NCBI GenBank assembly: GCA_016929905.1
Contig: JAFGHX010000222.1
Span: 1 to 44,173 of the forward strand
Origin: Kiritimatiellia bacterium
GTDB lineage: Bacteria > Verrucomicrobiota > Kiritimatiellia > JAFGHX01
Direction: 5' to 3'
DNA length: 44,173 bases
Position numbers and translations under genes: made by a program. This document shows, piece by piece, positions 27,106-35,542 of the stretch (positions are counted from its first letter, which is position 1; every line of letters starts with the position of its first letter). The notes beneath the pieces are model-generated. The model made no database searches. It was not told where the DNA came from and was given only the letters and a program-made list of their open reading frames with translations.

Positions 27106-28806
27106 ATGACGGAAGACACGGTGCTTGAAGAGGAGGCGACGGAGGAGTCGCCGGCCGTCGTGGAAGAAGGCGCGCTCACGATGGAGGTTACGGCCAGGCC
27201 GAGTGCGGTGTATGCGGACATCCTGGACGCGGGGGACATTGAGGGACTTGTCCGGGAATCGCAGGCGGGGCGGCTGGGCGCGTACCGCGAACTCATCGAG
27301 CTGAACGAGATTCAATTGCGCGGTGTGCTGGCGACGCTATTACCGGACAACAGCAAAGTGGATGAAGCGGTACGTGAGGTATTTGTTGCGGCGTACTGGC
27401 GGTTGAAGGAGCACAAACCGGGCACAGATTTTGGGTTGTGGCTGCGGGGCGTCTGCTGGGAAGTGGCGCTGAACGAGCGGAAGCGGATCCTGCGTCTGTG
27501 GACGCTGGAGAAGCGTACGAGTGTCCTCATCGAGTGGCAACTGGGATCGAGGTTGGAGGCGATGGGCCGCCTGTTCGAAGGGGGGGGCTGTCTGGCGGCC
27601 GTTGGGGCGCGGATGGAGAGTCTGCCGGACGAGTTGCGCGACGTGCTGAACGCGCGCTATTTCGCCCGCCTGCCGTGCGACCGCATTGCGACGCTGCAGG
27701 GGAAAGCCGCGGACTGGGTTCGCCTTCTTCTGTTCCGGGCCCGCGCGGCGCTCGGCGCGCTTGTGTTGGGCGAGAGCGCGGTGCCGGCTTGTCCGGGCTG
27801 GCTACAGAGCCAGCTTGCGGCCTACACGGAGGGCGTGCTTTCGGAGACGAGACAGAAGAGGCTTGCCGTCGCACTGCGCGAATCGGACGAAGCGCGGCAG
27901 ACGGCGCGCACGCAGTTGGGGATGGACCGGCTCCTGCGCGAACACATGAAGGCGCCGCTGGATCCGGACTTGGCCCTGGCCGGCATTCGTTCGGGGCCGA
28001 GGCGGCACACGGCGACGGCCGTTCTGGGCCAAATTCGAGCGAAGCGGCCGGCCAAGACGCAAGTGCTCACGCGCGTGGTGACGGGTGAGGCCGCGGCGCG
28101 AAAGCCGCTGCCCTGGCGAGGGCCGAGCGGGCCGGTGCCGGTCGTACGCCAAGCCGCTTCGCGCAGACGACGGGGGCTTCGGAGAGTCGCGCGCGTTCTG
28201 ATACCGGTGGCGGCGCTGCTGTTGCTGGCGGTTGGCGTGCGGATCTGGCAACGCCGGGCGGACGCCAGGCACCCGGGCAACGTAGCGCGCATTCAGCAGG
28301 CGGGGGCGGGTTCGACACTGGTGCGTGAACACACGCGACGCCCGGCGCCAGACGGCGCATTCATCAGAGCGGGCGACGCGCTGGAGGCGGGGACAGGTGA
28401 CGGCGTGTCGATCGGTTACCCGGGCGGCATCAGACTGGATGCGATGCCCGACGCCGTTCTGTCGTTCCACGAGCGGGTTCTGGCCGTATCGAGGGCCGGC
28501 GACAGGCGCGACGCCGCCGAGCACGCGACGCTCGACAGCGGCAGGCTCGTGGCGGTGGTTCCAGCCTCGCGTTTTCTGGTTCTGAGCACGCCGTACGCGG
28601 ATGCGACACTCATCGGCGCGGAGGCACGTATCGAGGTCCGCGCGTCGCGGCCTGGCGCCGGATTCATCACCCGGCTGGAGGTCGTGCAGGGCACCGTCTA
28701 CGTTGCCCGCAAGGGGGACGGCAGGGCCGTATGGGTGGAACGCGGCCGGTATCTCGAGCTGAGCGAGGACGGGCCGATGAAAGCGCTGGCGTTGGCTGAG
28801 CCATAG
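27106..28806 (+). CDS. Single-chain sigma factor / anti-sigma-like / transmembrane / FecR-like fusion
   Basis: A 566-aa protein joining parts normally encoded by two genes. Residues 55-125 resemble ECF region 2 (KVDEAVREVFVAAYWRLKEH then KPGTDFGLWLRGV). Residues 168-215 resemble region 4 (LPDELRDVLNARYFARLP, DRIATLQGKAADWVRLLLF). Residues 230-285 match the helical anti-sigma-like segment of FecR partners (WLQSQLAAYTEGVLSETRQ). A single membrane helix lies near 362-381 (RVLIPVAALLLLAVGVRI), and residues 395-555 form a FecR-like beta domain. There is no sugar-binding tail. It would be a membrane-tethered sigma factor needing proteolysis for release, or a degenerate regulator. ATG has an AGGAG site 8 nt upstream. 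A run of eight G (27580-27587) lies between the sigma regions. It is divergent from giant 3. No stop or frameshift interrupts the chain. Confidence 0.82.
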   Translation: MTEDTVLEEEATEESPAVVEEGALTMEVTARPSAVYADILDAGDIEGLVRESQAGRLGAYRELIELNEIQLRGVLATLLPDNSKVDEAVREVFVAAYWRLKEHKPGTDFGLWLRGVCWEVALNERKRILRLWTLEKRTSVLIEWQLGSRLEAMGRLFEGGGCLAAVGARMESLPDELRDVLNARYFARLPCDRIATLQGKAADWVRLLLFRARAALGALVLGESAVPACPGWLQSQLAAYTEGVLSETRQKRLAVALRESDEARQTARTQLGMDRLLREHMKAPLDPDLALAGIRSGPRRHTATAVLGQIRAKRPAKTQVLTRVVTGEAAARKPLPWRGPSGPVPVVRQAASRRRRGLRRVARVLIPVAALLLLAVGVRIWQRRADARHPGNVARIQQAGAGSTLVREHTRRPAPDGAFIRAGDALEAGTGDGVSIGYPGGIRLDAMPDAVLSFHERVLAVSRAGDRRDAAEHATLDSGRLVAVVPASRFLVLSTPYADATLIGAEARIEVRASRPGAGFITRLEVVQGTVYVARKGDGRAVWVERGRYLELSEDGPMKALALAEP

Positions 28807-28835
28807 AGGCGCTGTCGCCGGGCGTGGCCGCGGCT

Positions 28836-28852
28836 GGCGTTCGGCGAACGCC
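28836..28852. terminator. Hairpin between converging genes
   Basis: GGCGTTC and GAACGCC are perfect 7-bp arms around a GGC loop, in the 88-bp gap between the converging fusion gene and the FecR-LamG gene. It is a plausible bidirectional terminator without a T-tract. Confidence 0.45.
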
Positions 28853-28894
28853 GCCCTACTCCATGGATGGGTCTGGCCGGATTGAGCCGGCGCG

Positions 28895-30526
28895 TCACGG
28901 CCGCAAGGCGACGGGCTGCCCGCTCGGATCGAGCGGGATCGCATACTTGCGGCTGAGGTACAGTTCGATCGCCTGGCGCTCGGCGTGGGTGAGCGCGCGC
29001 GTGTAGAAAATGATCTCCGCCAGATCCATGCGGTTGTACCCGGCTTCCCCGGCCTCGAAACGAACCCCGTTGATGCGACTGCCGATGCTGTAGCGGGTCG
29101 GCGAGAGGGGTTCGGTGTTGGCATAGGCGTCCTGAAGCGGCTCGCCCCCGTTGAGCCATACGCCGGCCGTGCCCTGGACAAGCATGGCGGCAAAGATCAC
29201 GAAGCGGTCGGCCGGGGCGCTCGTATAGAACTCCAGATTATCCGGGTGCGTATGTTCACGCGTATCGCGGATGAGATGGAGGTTCGATTTCGGGGATTCG
29301 GGGAAGTACTCCTCGGTAAACACGAGCCCATCGACGCTGCACCAGTCTTCCGCGCCCTGCCGAGAGAAGGAAAAGACCCCATGGCTGCGCTGGTAGTTGA
29401 CGGGCAGGAAGACGACGAACAAGGTGCAATCGTGGAAGCCGCTCGGCGGGCGGCCCTGCAGGGAGTCGTCGCGGCCGTCGAAGCGGAGGATGGGCCGGCC
29501 GTTGAGCGCGTTGGCGACGTAGAGCGGCTGCTTGGCCGGCACCGGCTGAACGGCATCGAGTCCGTTTCCGCTGCGATCCGGCCATGTCTGCACGGGCTGG
29601 CCGTCGCGATAGGTCGCCCAGGCATCGGCTTTCAACCAGAGGGCCAGCCCCTGGATCGAGGCGGGGTCGGCGGGGAGCAGCGGTTCCTTGCCGAACGCGG
29701 AGCGGCCCGAGACCGCGATCGTGGCGCTGACGACGGCCGTTTGTCCGTCGCCGAGCAGGACCGACTTGCCGTCTTTGCGATTGGTCAGGCGCGCCTTGCC
29801 TTCCTTCATGGCGACGCGGGTGGCCTGTTCGGCAACGTCCAGGGTGAACCGGGTCCCGACGACGGCGACTTCGGCGTGGGGTGTGACGAAGGCGAACGGG
29901 TTCTCGGCAAACGTCCCGCGGATATCGACGGAAACCAAGCCCTTCTTGACAGTGGTGCGACGGAAGAGTTCGGGGGTCGCCCGTTCGGCGCGCCCGGGCG
30001 TCACGCCGACCTGCACGACGCTCTTGGGGCCGATCTCCAGGCGCATGATGTTGGCGTAGGTGACGACCGCCCGGCTGTTCTCGTCGAGCGTAAGCACGCT
30101 CTCGCCGGGCGCGAGTGCCTGGCCCTGTTTCCAGGGCATCTTCAGCGGCTCGGCCATCCGGTAGACGCGGCCCTGCACCTGCTCGACGGCGGCGGAGGCC
30201 ACCGTGGCTTCGGACCGTTCGAGCGGCCGAATGGCGGCCCACTGGCGGGAGACCAGGATACCGATCGCCACCAGGAGCGTGGCGGCCAGGCCGGTGATCT
30301 GCCAGCCCCAGGGCAACCCGCGCGCAGGCATGTAGCGTTCGCCGGCGGGCCTGCGCTCGCGCTGGACGACAGCCGTCTTGTGGACTCGCGGCCTGGCTTC
30401 CTCCTGCTCGGCGACTCGGCCGATTCGGTCGGCCAGCCGATCGAGGGCGGCGGGCTCGGCCTCGCGCGCCGAGGCCCAGCTCACGAGCAGGTAATCGAGG
30501 CTGTCGTCTTGATAGTCCTTCTTCAC
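28895..30526 (-). CDS. FecR-like transmembrane regulator with C-terminal LamG-like domain
   Basis: A 543-aa protein, partner of the sigma factor encoded just upstream. The N-terminal 45 residues are the cytoplasmic sigma-facing segment (SLDYLLVSWASAREAEPAAL). One membrane helix lies at 73-93. A FecR-like domain (about 105-285) includes FVTPHAEVAVVGTRFTLDVA, and a LamG/concanavalin-like domain (about 300-535) includes LALWLKADAW and PDRSGNGLDAV and ends with LTHAERQAIELYLSRKY. It starts with GTG at 30526, overlapping the sigma stop as GTGA. The extracytoplasmic LamG-like part probably senses a glycan. It resembles the FecR-LamG protein at 63-1688 in plan but differs in the anti-sigma segment. 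Confidence 0.87.
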   Translation of the reverse strand: MKKDYQDDSLDYLLVSWASAREAEPAALDRLADRIGRVAEQEEARPRVHKTAVVQRERRPAGERYMPARGLPWGWQITGLAATLLVAIGILVSRQWAAIRPLERSEATVASAAVEQVQGRVYRMAEPLKMPWKQGQALAPGESVLTLDENSRAVVTYANIMRLEIGPKSVVQVGVTPGRAERATPELFRRTTVKKGLVSVDIRGTFAENPFAFVTPHAEVAVVGTRFTLDVAEQATRVAMKEGKARLTNRKDGKSVLLGDGQTAVVSATIAVSGRSAFGKEPLLPADPASIQGLALWLKADAWATYRDGQPVQTWPDRSGNGLDAVQPVPAKQPLYVANALNGRPILRFDGRDDSLQGRPPSGFHDCTLFVVFLPVNYQRSHGVFSFSRQGAEDWCSVDGLVFTEEYFPESPKSNLHLIRDTREHTHPDNLEFYTSAPADRFVIFAAMLVQGTAGVWLNGGEPLQDAYANTEPLSPTRYSIGSRINGVRFEAGEAGYNRMDLAEIIFYTRALTHAERQAIELYLSRKYAIPLDPSGQPVALRP

Positions 30527-31095
30527 AGGTACTTACCCAGTCTTTCTTTGAGAATGCGGCGCGCCTCGTGCAGGCGCCAGTACATCGTCGAGACGGGACA
30601 CCGCTCGATCCGCGCGGCGGACTTGGGGTCCATCTGCTGCAGGCAGAGCAGCACGATCGCCCCGCGCAAGGGCGGGGTCAACGACGCGATCGCTTCGCTG
30701 ATCTTGCCGTCCAGCTCCCTGGCCGCCAGCATCTTGTCGGGTGTCCCGAGCCATTCGTCCCGGTTCTCCGGCAGTTCCTTCTGCAGCTCGACGGGTGACG
30801 CGGTCCGCTTCTTGAGGAAGCGGTAAGTGGTGTTCATGGTGATGCGGTAGAGCCATGTCGAGAAATCCGCCCTTCCTTTGAACGCGGGCAAGCCGCGCAT
30901 AGCCTTGACGAACACCTCCTGGGTCAGGTCGTCGGCGTCGGCGTCGTTGAGCACCATCTGGTAGATCATGGCGCGCACGCGCCGGATATGCCGCCGAACG
31001 ATCTCGTTGAAGCTTTCGGCCCGGCCGGACTCCACATAGAGATGCACGAGCTGCGCATCGCTCAATCCGGTGTCGTATCCGGGCCCTTGCTTCAC
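30523..31095 (-). CDS. ECF RNA polymerase sigma factor, classical type
   Basis: A 190-aa ECF sigma factor. Region 2 begins SDAQLVHLYVESGRAESFNE and contains DADADDLTQEVFVKAMRGLP; region 4 is visible in LTPPLRGAIVLLCLQQMDPK and CPVSTMYWRLHEARRILKER. This is closer to canonical RpoE-like factors than the other sigma genes here. A GTG start at 31095 fits the homology; the open frame upstream is not conserved. GAGGAG lies about 11 nt upstream, but it overlaps the shared promoter motif, which ends 4 bp before the GTG. The transcript from that promoter would therefore be leaderless. It is translationally coupled to the FecR-LamG gene and is the best candidate for recognising the AAGRAT-N14-GTCTAAC motif, since that motif sits at its own start. 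Confidence 0.87.
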   Translation of the reverse strand: MKQGPGYDTGLSDAQLVHLYVESGRAESFNEIVRRHIRRVRAMIYQMVLNDADADDLTQEVFVKAMRGLPAFKGRADFSTWLYRITMNTTYRFLKKRTASPVELQKELPENRDEWLGTPDKMLAARELDGKISEAIASLTPPLRGAIVLLCLQQMDPKSAARIERCPVSTMYWRLHEARRILKERLGKYL

Positions 31096-31099
31096 CGAT

Positions 31100-31127
31100 G
31101 TTAGACTCCTCGATGGCGAGATCCTTT
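31100..31127 (-). promoter_or_regulatory. Shared ECF-like promoter motif at the start of the sigma gene
   Basis: On the minus strand AAAGGAT (31127-31121), 14 bp, GTCTAAC (31106-31100), followed 4 bp later by the GTG start. The sequence continues as CTAACATCGG, so it also contains the CTAACATC half-site seen in the dyads around the PaaX-like gene. Confidence 0.55.
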
Positions 31128-31246
31128 GATCTTTTTTCGGCCGGAATTGCGGGTTAGAGGGAAGCGTTACCCTACGGTCAAAACCGGAGAAAGTCCACTG
31201 AAAAAGGAGCCTGCTGCGGGCGGGTATTCGAGGTTCGGATTTGTCC

Positions 31247-33721
31247 TCACTGGACTCGCACGCGGTAGTAGCGGTGCGTGGTGCCGGGGGCGTCAGTGTC
31301 GACGACCGTCTGGTCGGCGCCGTGCCCGTCGGTATCGGCGAACGCGGTCCAGTTGGTTCGATGCGGCTGGTCGACGTATTCGACGAAGTAGCGACGACCA
31401 TCGACAGTCGGAAATTGAAACGAGAAGCCGCCGCCGCCCGCGGCCGGTTCGTCTAATCGCAGGACGGAGAGCCGGTTTGTCGGGTCGGTCCCGGCCAGGT
31501 ATTCCTCCCAGTTAGCGTGCCCGTCACCGTCGGGATCGGCCGCCGGGTCCATCGCGCGGGCGTCGGGTGCGTAGCGGCTCTCCCACGCGTCGGGGATGCC
31601 GTCCGCGTCACTGTCGGGCTGCGCGTAGCTCGCGCACAGCCGCGGCGCGCCGGAGGCATCCCCTTCGTACGATTCTGCGGCACGCCGGCCGCTGCCGGTG
31701 ATGATGATCGCGATGGCGTTGCCCGGCTGCCAGCCTTTACGGGCGACAATCTCCTGGAGTACGGGCGCCAGATTGGCTGTGCGCTGCGCGGCGGCGGCAG
31801 CCCCGGGCGTCGGCCACGGCTCGGGCGTCCAGGCAATCGACGCCGCGGTGCGAGCGCGGCCGGACACGGCATAGGCGCCCGCGCCAAAGGAGGCCGCGTT
31901 GTCGGCCGCCTGCCCCTCGATCAGGAGCGTAGTGGCTTCGGAGCCCGCTTCGTCTACCTGGAACTGGATGTACGCCGTCTGGATTGAAGCGCCTTGCGGG
32001 AGCTGCACATTCGGGAACCGCAGGCCGATCGTCTGAACCGAACCACGGTCCTCGCTCAGTTCCAGGTCGGTACTGTTCACGTACAGGCTGCCGTCGGCGC
32101 GTTCTTCGACATCGTCCATTCCGTCCGCGATTCGACGCGAGACGCTGACGGCCCGGCTGGTCGGCAGGTCGTCGGGATCGTACTCGAAGGCGCCGATGTC
32201 CGGGGCAAGTCCCTGCCAGGGCAGGCTCACGGGATCGCCGGCGCGCCAGCTGATTGGGGTTTGCAGAATCAGAACGTCCGTCTCGTAGTCGGCCGCCGCA
32301 AGCCGAACGCGCGGATTGGTGCCGATCTGCACGGAGTCGGGTTCAATCAGCCCGTCGTACCCGTCCTGGAAATAGAAGCCGGCATACACGGGCACGCGCG
32401 TGCCGCTGCCCGCGGAGCGGGTACGCGTGAGCGGCTGTGCGGCATCGATGGCCGGGCTTGCCGCGACCGGTCTCAGATCCCCCGCGCCGGGGTCAGAAAA
32501 CACGGCGCCCGCCGACGCGTCGGACACGACGCGATTGGGTTCGTGCCCCAGTTCGTACCATTCCTGGAGGTGCCACTCTCCCGGCGAACCGTCTCCGCGC
32601 CGCAGGAGGTTGCTGTCGAGGAACATGGAGTTGGTCCCGCGGTTCAATCCGGCGGTGAGAACGTTGTAGATATGGCTTCCGCCGAATCCGAAAATGTTGT
32701 TTCGAATCTGGAGTCCGCCCCAATCGATATCGGCAGGTGTGGGCGAGTAGGCGCTGAATTGCACGCCGTGCCACGTGCGGTAGAGGGTGTTGTGGTAGAT
32801 GCTGCACCGCGTGTACGGCGGGCCGTACAGATCGATGATGGCGCTGCCGTTCACGACGTTGCGCCGCATGATCGCGTAGCTGGCGGTGTGGCTGAACTTG
32901 AGCGCGCCGTTCGAGCCCCAGAGGCGATTGCCCTCCATGAGCAAATGGGTCATGTCGTCGTTGCGCCCGCCCATATCGATCGCGTCGCCTCCGCCGTCGC
33001 CGATGGGCCGGTTATTGTAGACGGCGTTGTTCCGGATCACGCCATGATGCACGCCTGCGCCGGGGTCGCCGATCCCGGTCTGGATGGCATCGTAGTTGCC
33101 GCTGCAGAGGTTCTCATAGACGTCGTTGTTCTCCACCACGAAATAGCCGCCCGTGGCGTGTGCCAAATGGATGCCGCACTGCTGGTTGTGATGGTAGCGC
33201 CCGTCGCGCACGTAAGTGTAGGCCGGCTGCGTGATGCCGCTGACGAGCAGGCCGCTGCTTGCGCTGTGATGCACGTCGAGCGACTCCAGCCGTATCCGCA
33301 GCGCGTTGTTCACGACGGCCACACCGTAGTAACCGCTGTCGGCGACTTCGAGCCCGACGATCGTCACATAGTCGGCGCCGTCGATGGTGAGCAGCGCGCC
33401 CCATTGCCCTACGCTCACGCCCGTGCCGTCCAGCACGGGCTGCTCCTCGCCAAAGGCTCGGAACGTGACTCGGGTATCCGGGCCCGATCCCCCATGGGTC
33501 ACGCGTACCTTCTCTGAGTAGGTGCCGCCGCGGATCAAAACGGTATCGCCGGGCTGAACGGTGTCGGCGGCCTTTTGAATCGTGCGCCAGGGCTGGGCCT
33601 GTGTGCCGGGGTTGCTGTCGTTGCCGCCGGGGGCCACGTGGTACGTGGCGCCGGAGGCGGGGATGGCCGCTGAGCCTAGACAGGCGGCCAGTATAGCGGC
33701 TTGGATCGATCTGATTGGCAT
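31247..33721 (-). CDS. Secreted right-handed beta-helix protein (pectate-lyase-like fold)
   Basis: An 824-aa secreted protein. ATG at 33721 has GGAG 6 nt upstream and begins a signal peptide (IQAAILAACLGSAAIPASGA). Residues 25-350 carry a parallel beta-helix of the DUF1565/polysaccharide-lyase type, opening YHVAPGGNDSNPGTQAQPW and rich in repeated N/V ladders. Residues about 545-690 form a second beta domain (LRFPNVQLPQGASIQTAYIQ, then IIITGSGRRAAESYEGDAS) common in marine secreted proteins and probably carbohydrate-binding. Calcium loops DSDADGIPDAWE and DPDGDGHANWEE follow, and then a C-terminal module ending YYRVRVQ, similar to that of the giants. Lyase activity is possible, but catalytic residues cannot be assigned. 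It lies between two sigma/FecR operons. Confidence 0.85.
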   Translation of the reverse strand: MPIRSIQAAILAACLGSAAIPASGATYHVAPGGNDSNPGTQAQPWRTIQKAADTVQPGDTVLIRGGTYSEKVRVTHGGSGPDTRVTFRAFGEEQPVLDGTGVSVGQWGALLTIDGADYVTIVGLEVADSGYYGVAVVNNALRIRLESLDVHHSASSGLLVSGITQPAYTYVRDGRYHHNQQCGIHLAHATGGYFVVENNDVYENLCSGNYDAIQTGIGDPGAGVHHGVIRNNAVYNNRPIGDGGGDAIDMGGRNDDMTHLLMEGNRLWGSNGALKFSHTASYAIMRRNVVNGSAIIDLYGPPYTRCSIYHNTLYRTWHGVQFSAYSPTPADIDWGGLQIRNNIFGFGGSHIYNVLTAGLNRGTNSMFLDSNLLRRGDGSPGEWHLQEWYELGHEPNRVVSDASAGAVFSDPGAGDLRPVAASPAIDAAQPLTRTRSAGSGTRVPVYAGFYFQDGYDGLIEPDSVQIGTNPRVRLAAADYETDVLILQTPISWRAGDPVSLPWQGLAPDIGAFEYDPDDLPTSRAVSVSRRIADGMDDVEERADGSLYVNSTDLELSEDRGSVQTIGLRFPNVQLPQGASIQTAYIQFQVDEAGSEATTLLIEGQAADNAASFGAGAYAVSGRARTAASIAWTPEPWPTPGAAAAAQRTANLAPVLQEIVARKGWQPGNAIAIIITGSGRRAAESYEGDASGAPRLCASYAQPDSDADGIPDAWESRYAPDARAMDPAADPDGDGHANWEEYLAGTDPTNRLSVLRLDEPAAGGGGFSFQFPTVDGRRYFVEYVDQPHRTNWTAFADTDGHGADQTVVDTDAPGTTHRYYRVRVQ

Positions 33722-33820
33722 GGGGGTCTCCGTATTGGACGGTTTCGTTTGACCTGACATCAAACGAGTACTCCCGGAGAGGCGGGAATGTTACGGGGAA
33801 GATTGGCCTTCTGTTCTGCC

Positions 33821-33956
33821 CTTCGTCTTACTCGTCTGGATCTTCGCCGAGCCACGGCCGGCACGGAAGCCGGCCCTCCACCAGACACACATGAAAGCAC
33901 GCATGTTCACCGCAACAGACGAAGAGTAAGACAAAGAGCAAGACGAAGATGAGAAC
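33821..33956. repeat. Hexamer word-array inverted repeat with nested hairpin
   Basis: The right arm (33918-33956) is built of purine-rich hexamers such as GACGAA, GAGTAA, GACAAA and GAGCAA. The left arm (33821-33846) is pyrimidine-rich and imperfectly complementary (CTTCGTCTTACTCGTC). Nested between them is a perfect 7-bp hairpin, GGCCGGC and GCCGGCC (33856-33875). The element fills most of the gap between the beta-helix gene and the downstream end of the next FecR gene. Confidence 0.7.
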
Positions 33957-33979
33957 GGGGGATTCGGGTATCCCCTCTC

Positions 33980-35542
33980 CTACCACGCCTGTTCGGGGAT
34001 ACGGTGGCCGGGGACGGCTTTTCGGACGAACTCGAGATCGTCCAGTACGGCCTGGAAGTCGGCGAAATTGCCGCCGAGTTCGATGAGGCGCACGTCGCCC
34101 TTCTTCATCGGCGGCACGTTCTTCCACCAGCGCGTGGGGATGCCCGGCCCGGAATACCCCATCGGATCGTTCAGATCGAACTCGATCGCGTGCCATCCGG
34201 ACGGCATCCGGCCGGGTTTGAAGGAGTACTGCCAGCTTTCCAGTTCGGAGCGCAGTTGCACATAGAGCTGCGCGTTTTCGTGGCCGGTGATGGCGCGCAC
34301 CCACATGCGCACGTGCGTGGCGCCTGAGGGAATTCCACCGTTTCTCATGACGTACCGGTAGTTCTCTCCCCAAGCCTGCTCGCCATTGCCGGGCGTGTTG
34401 CCGGGGTAGGCGTACACCAGGCGCAGAGCCTGGCGGCCGCGGCGCACGATGCGCCGTTCCGCCCCGTACTGGATTTCCCGGGCGCGGTCGTCCCTGGGAT
34501 TGTACCCCCAGGGGGAAAGGTCCTCGAATCCGTCGCGACGGAGCACATTGGCCTGCGGGCGGGTCTCGAACTCGGCGCCGGGCTCGGCGACGGCGTACTC
34601 ACCGGCGTTCACGTCTAGCACGGCGCCATCGCTCTTGCGCACGAATTCCACCGTCCCCGCGTCGACCTCGAGGCGCGTGGCCTTGGCCTCGACCGACAGC
34701 CTGAACAACGTACTGATGACGGTGGCCTCGGCATGCGCCGTGGTGAGCCGCATCGGCTTGCGGGACGGCTGTCGGGTCACGTCGCAGGAGAGGGTTCCAG
34801 CCTCGAGATGCAGGCGCTTGGCGCCGTCGCGCTGCTCGAGCCGTACGGCTGTGCCTGCGGAGAGGGCCACGGAGGATTGGTCCCGATAGCGCAGTTCTGC
34901 GTGCCCGGCAGGGGTGACCCGAACGGTGTCGCCGCTCTGCAGGGCGGTTCCCTCCCCGGCTGTACAGCGCGTGGCGCCACGCAGCACGACCGTGCCGGGC
35001 GAGGCCTGGGTCACCGTTCCGAGCTCGACGCCCGCCTCCTGGGCCACCGGCTGCTGCCGCCGGTGCCGGCTTATGGACCGTATGACAAAGACGGCATGTG
35101 TTCCCAGCAGGACGACGAGGCACGCGGCGATGACCGTCGTCCACAGTCCCCAGCGCACGTTGGATGTGCTCTTCAGCTTCTTGAGGTGGGCATCGGAATC
35201 CATCGGCCTCTTGCGCGCGCTGCCGGGCTTGGCCTTCACGACGCGCTTCGGCTGGGCGCCGGGCCTCGCTTTCACGACCCGCTTCCGCGGGGTCCCGGGC
35301 TTCCTGCGCGGCGCCGGGTTCGAGCTGACGGGCGCGGCGTGCCGCGTATTGCCCGGGACTTGCCGCGAACGCCAGAAACTCCGCAACCCGACATGCAGAT
35401 CGATAGCGCCCAGATACGCGAGGAGGGCCTCGTCCGACGCCTCGAGTATTCCCCGCAGCCGGTCGGTTTCCGAAGCGGACAGCACACCGTCGAACCCCAA
35501 TTCGGCGAGCGCGGCGAGTTCTTGTTTTTCTTTCGCGTTCAC
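33980..35542 (-). CDS. FecR-like transmembrane regulator with C-terminal beta-sandwich domain
   Basis: A 520-aa protein starting with GTG at 35542, which overlaps the sigma stop as GTGA. Residues 5-55 form the cytoplasmic anti-sigma-like helical segment. Residues 78-112 are a basic linker with a repeated KRVVKA(R/K)PG motif. One membrane helix lies at 131-154. A FecR-like domain (about 175-330) includes TTAHAEATVISTLFRLSVE. The C-terminal 190 residues (from RRDGFEDLSPWG) look like a carbohydrate-binding beta-sandwich (RLVYAYPGNT, VRMWVRAIT, WHAIEFDLND), different from the LamG domains of the other FecR proteins here. It is the likely partner of the sigma factor encoded immediately upstream. 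The ligand is unknown. Confidence 0.83.
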   Translation of the reverse strand: MNAKEKQELAALAELGFDGVLSASETDRLRGILEASDEALLAYLGAIDLHVGLRSFWRSRQVPGNTRHAAPVSSNPAPRRKPGTPRKRVVKARPGAQPKRVVKAKPGSARKRPMDSDAHLKKLKSTSNVRWGLWTTVIAACLVVLLGTHAVFVIRSISRHRRQQPVAQEAGVELGTVTQASPGTVVLRGATRCTAGEGTALQSGDTVRVTPAGHAELRYRDQSSVALSAGTAVRLEQRDGAKRLHLEAGTLSCDVTRQPSRKPMRLTTAHAEATVISTLFRLSVEAKATRLEVDAGTVEFVRKSDGAVLDVNAGEYAVAEPGAEFETRPQANVLRRDGFEDLSPWGYNPRDDRAREIQYGAERRIVRRGRQALRLVYAYPGNTPGNGEQAWGENYRYVMRNGGIPSGATHVRMWVRAITGHENAQLYVQLRSELESWQYSFKPGRMPSGWHAIEFDLNDPMGYSGPGIPTRWWKNVPPMKKGDVRLIELGGNFADFQAVLDDLEFVRKAVPGHRIPEQAW

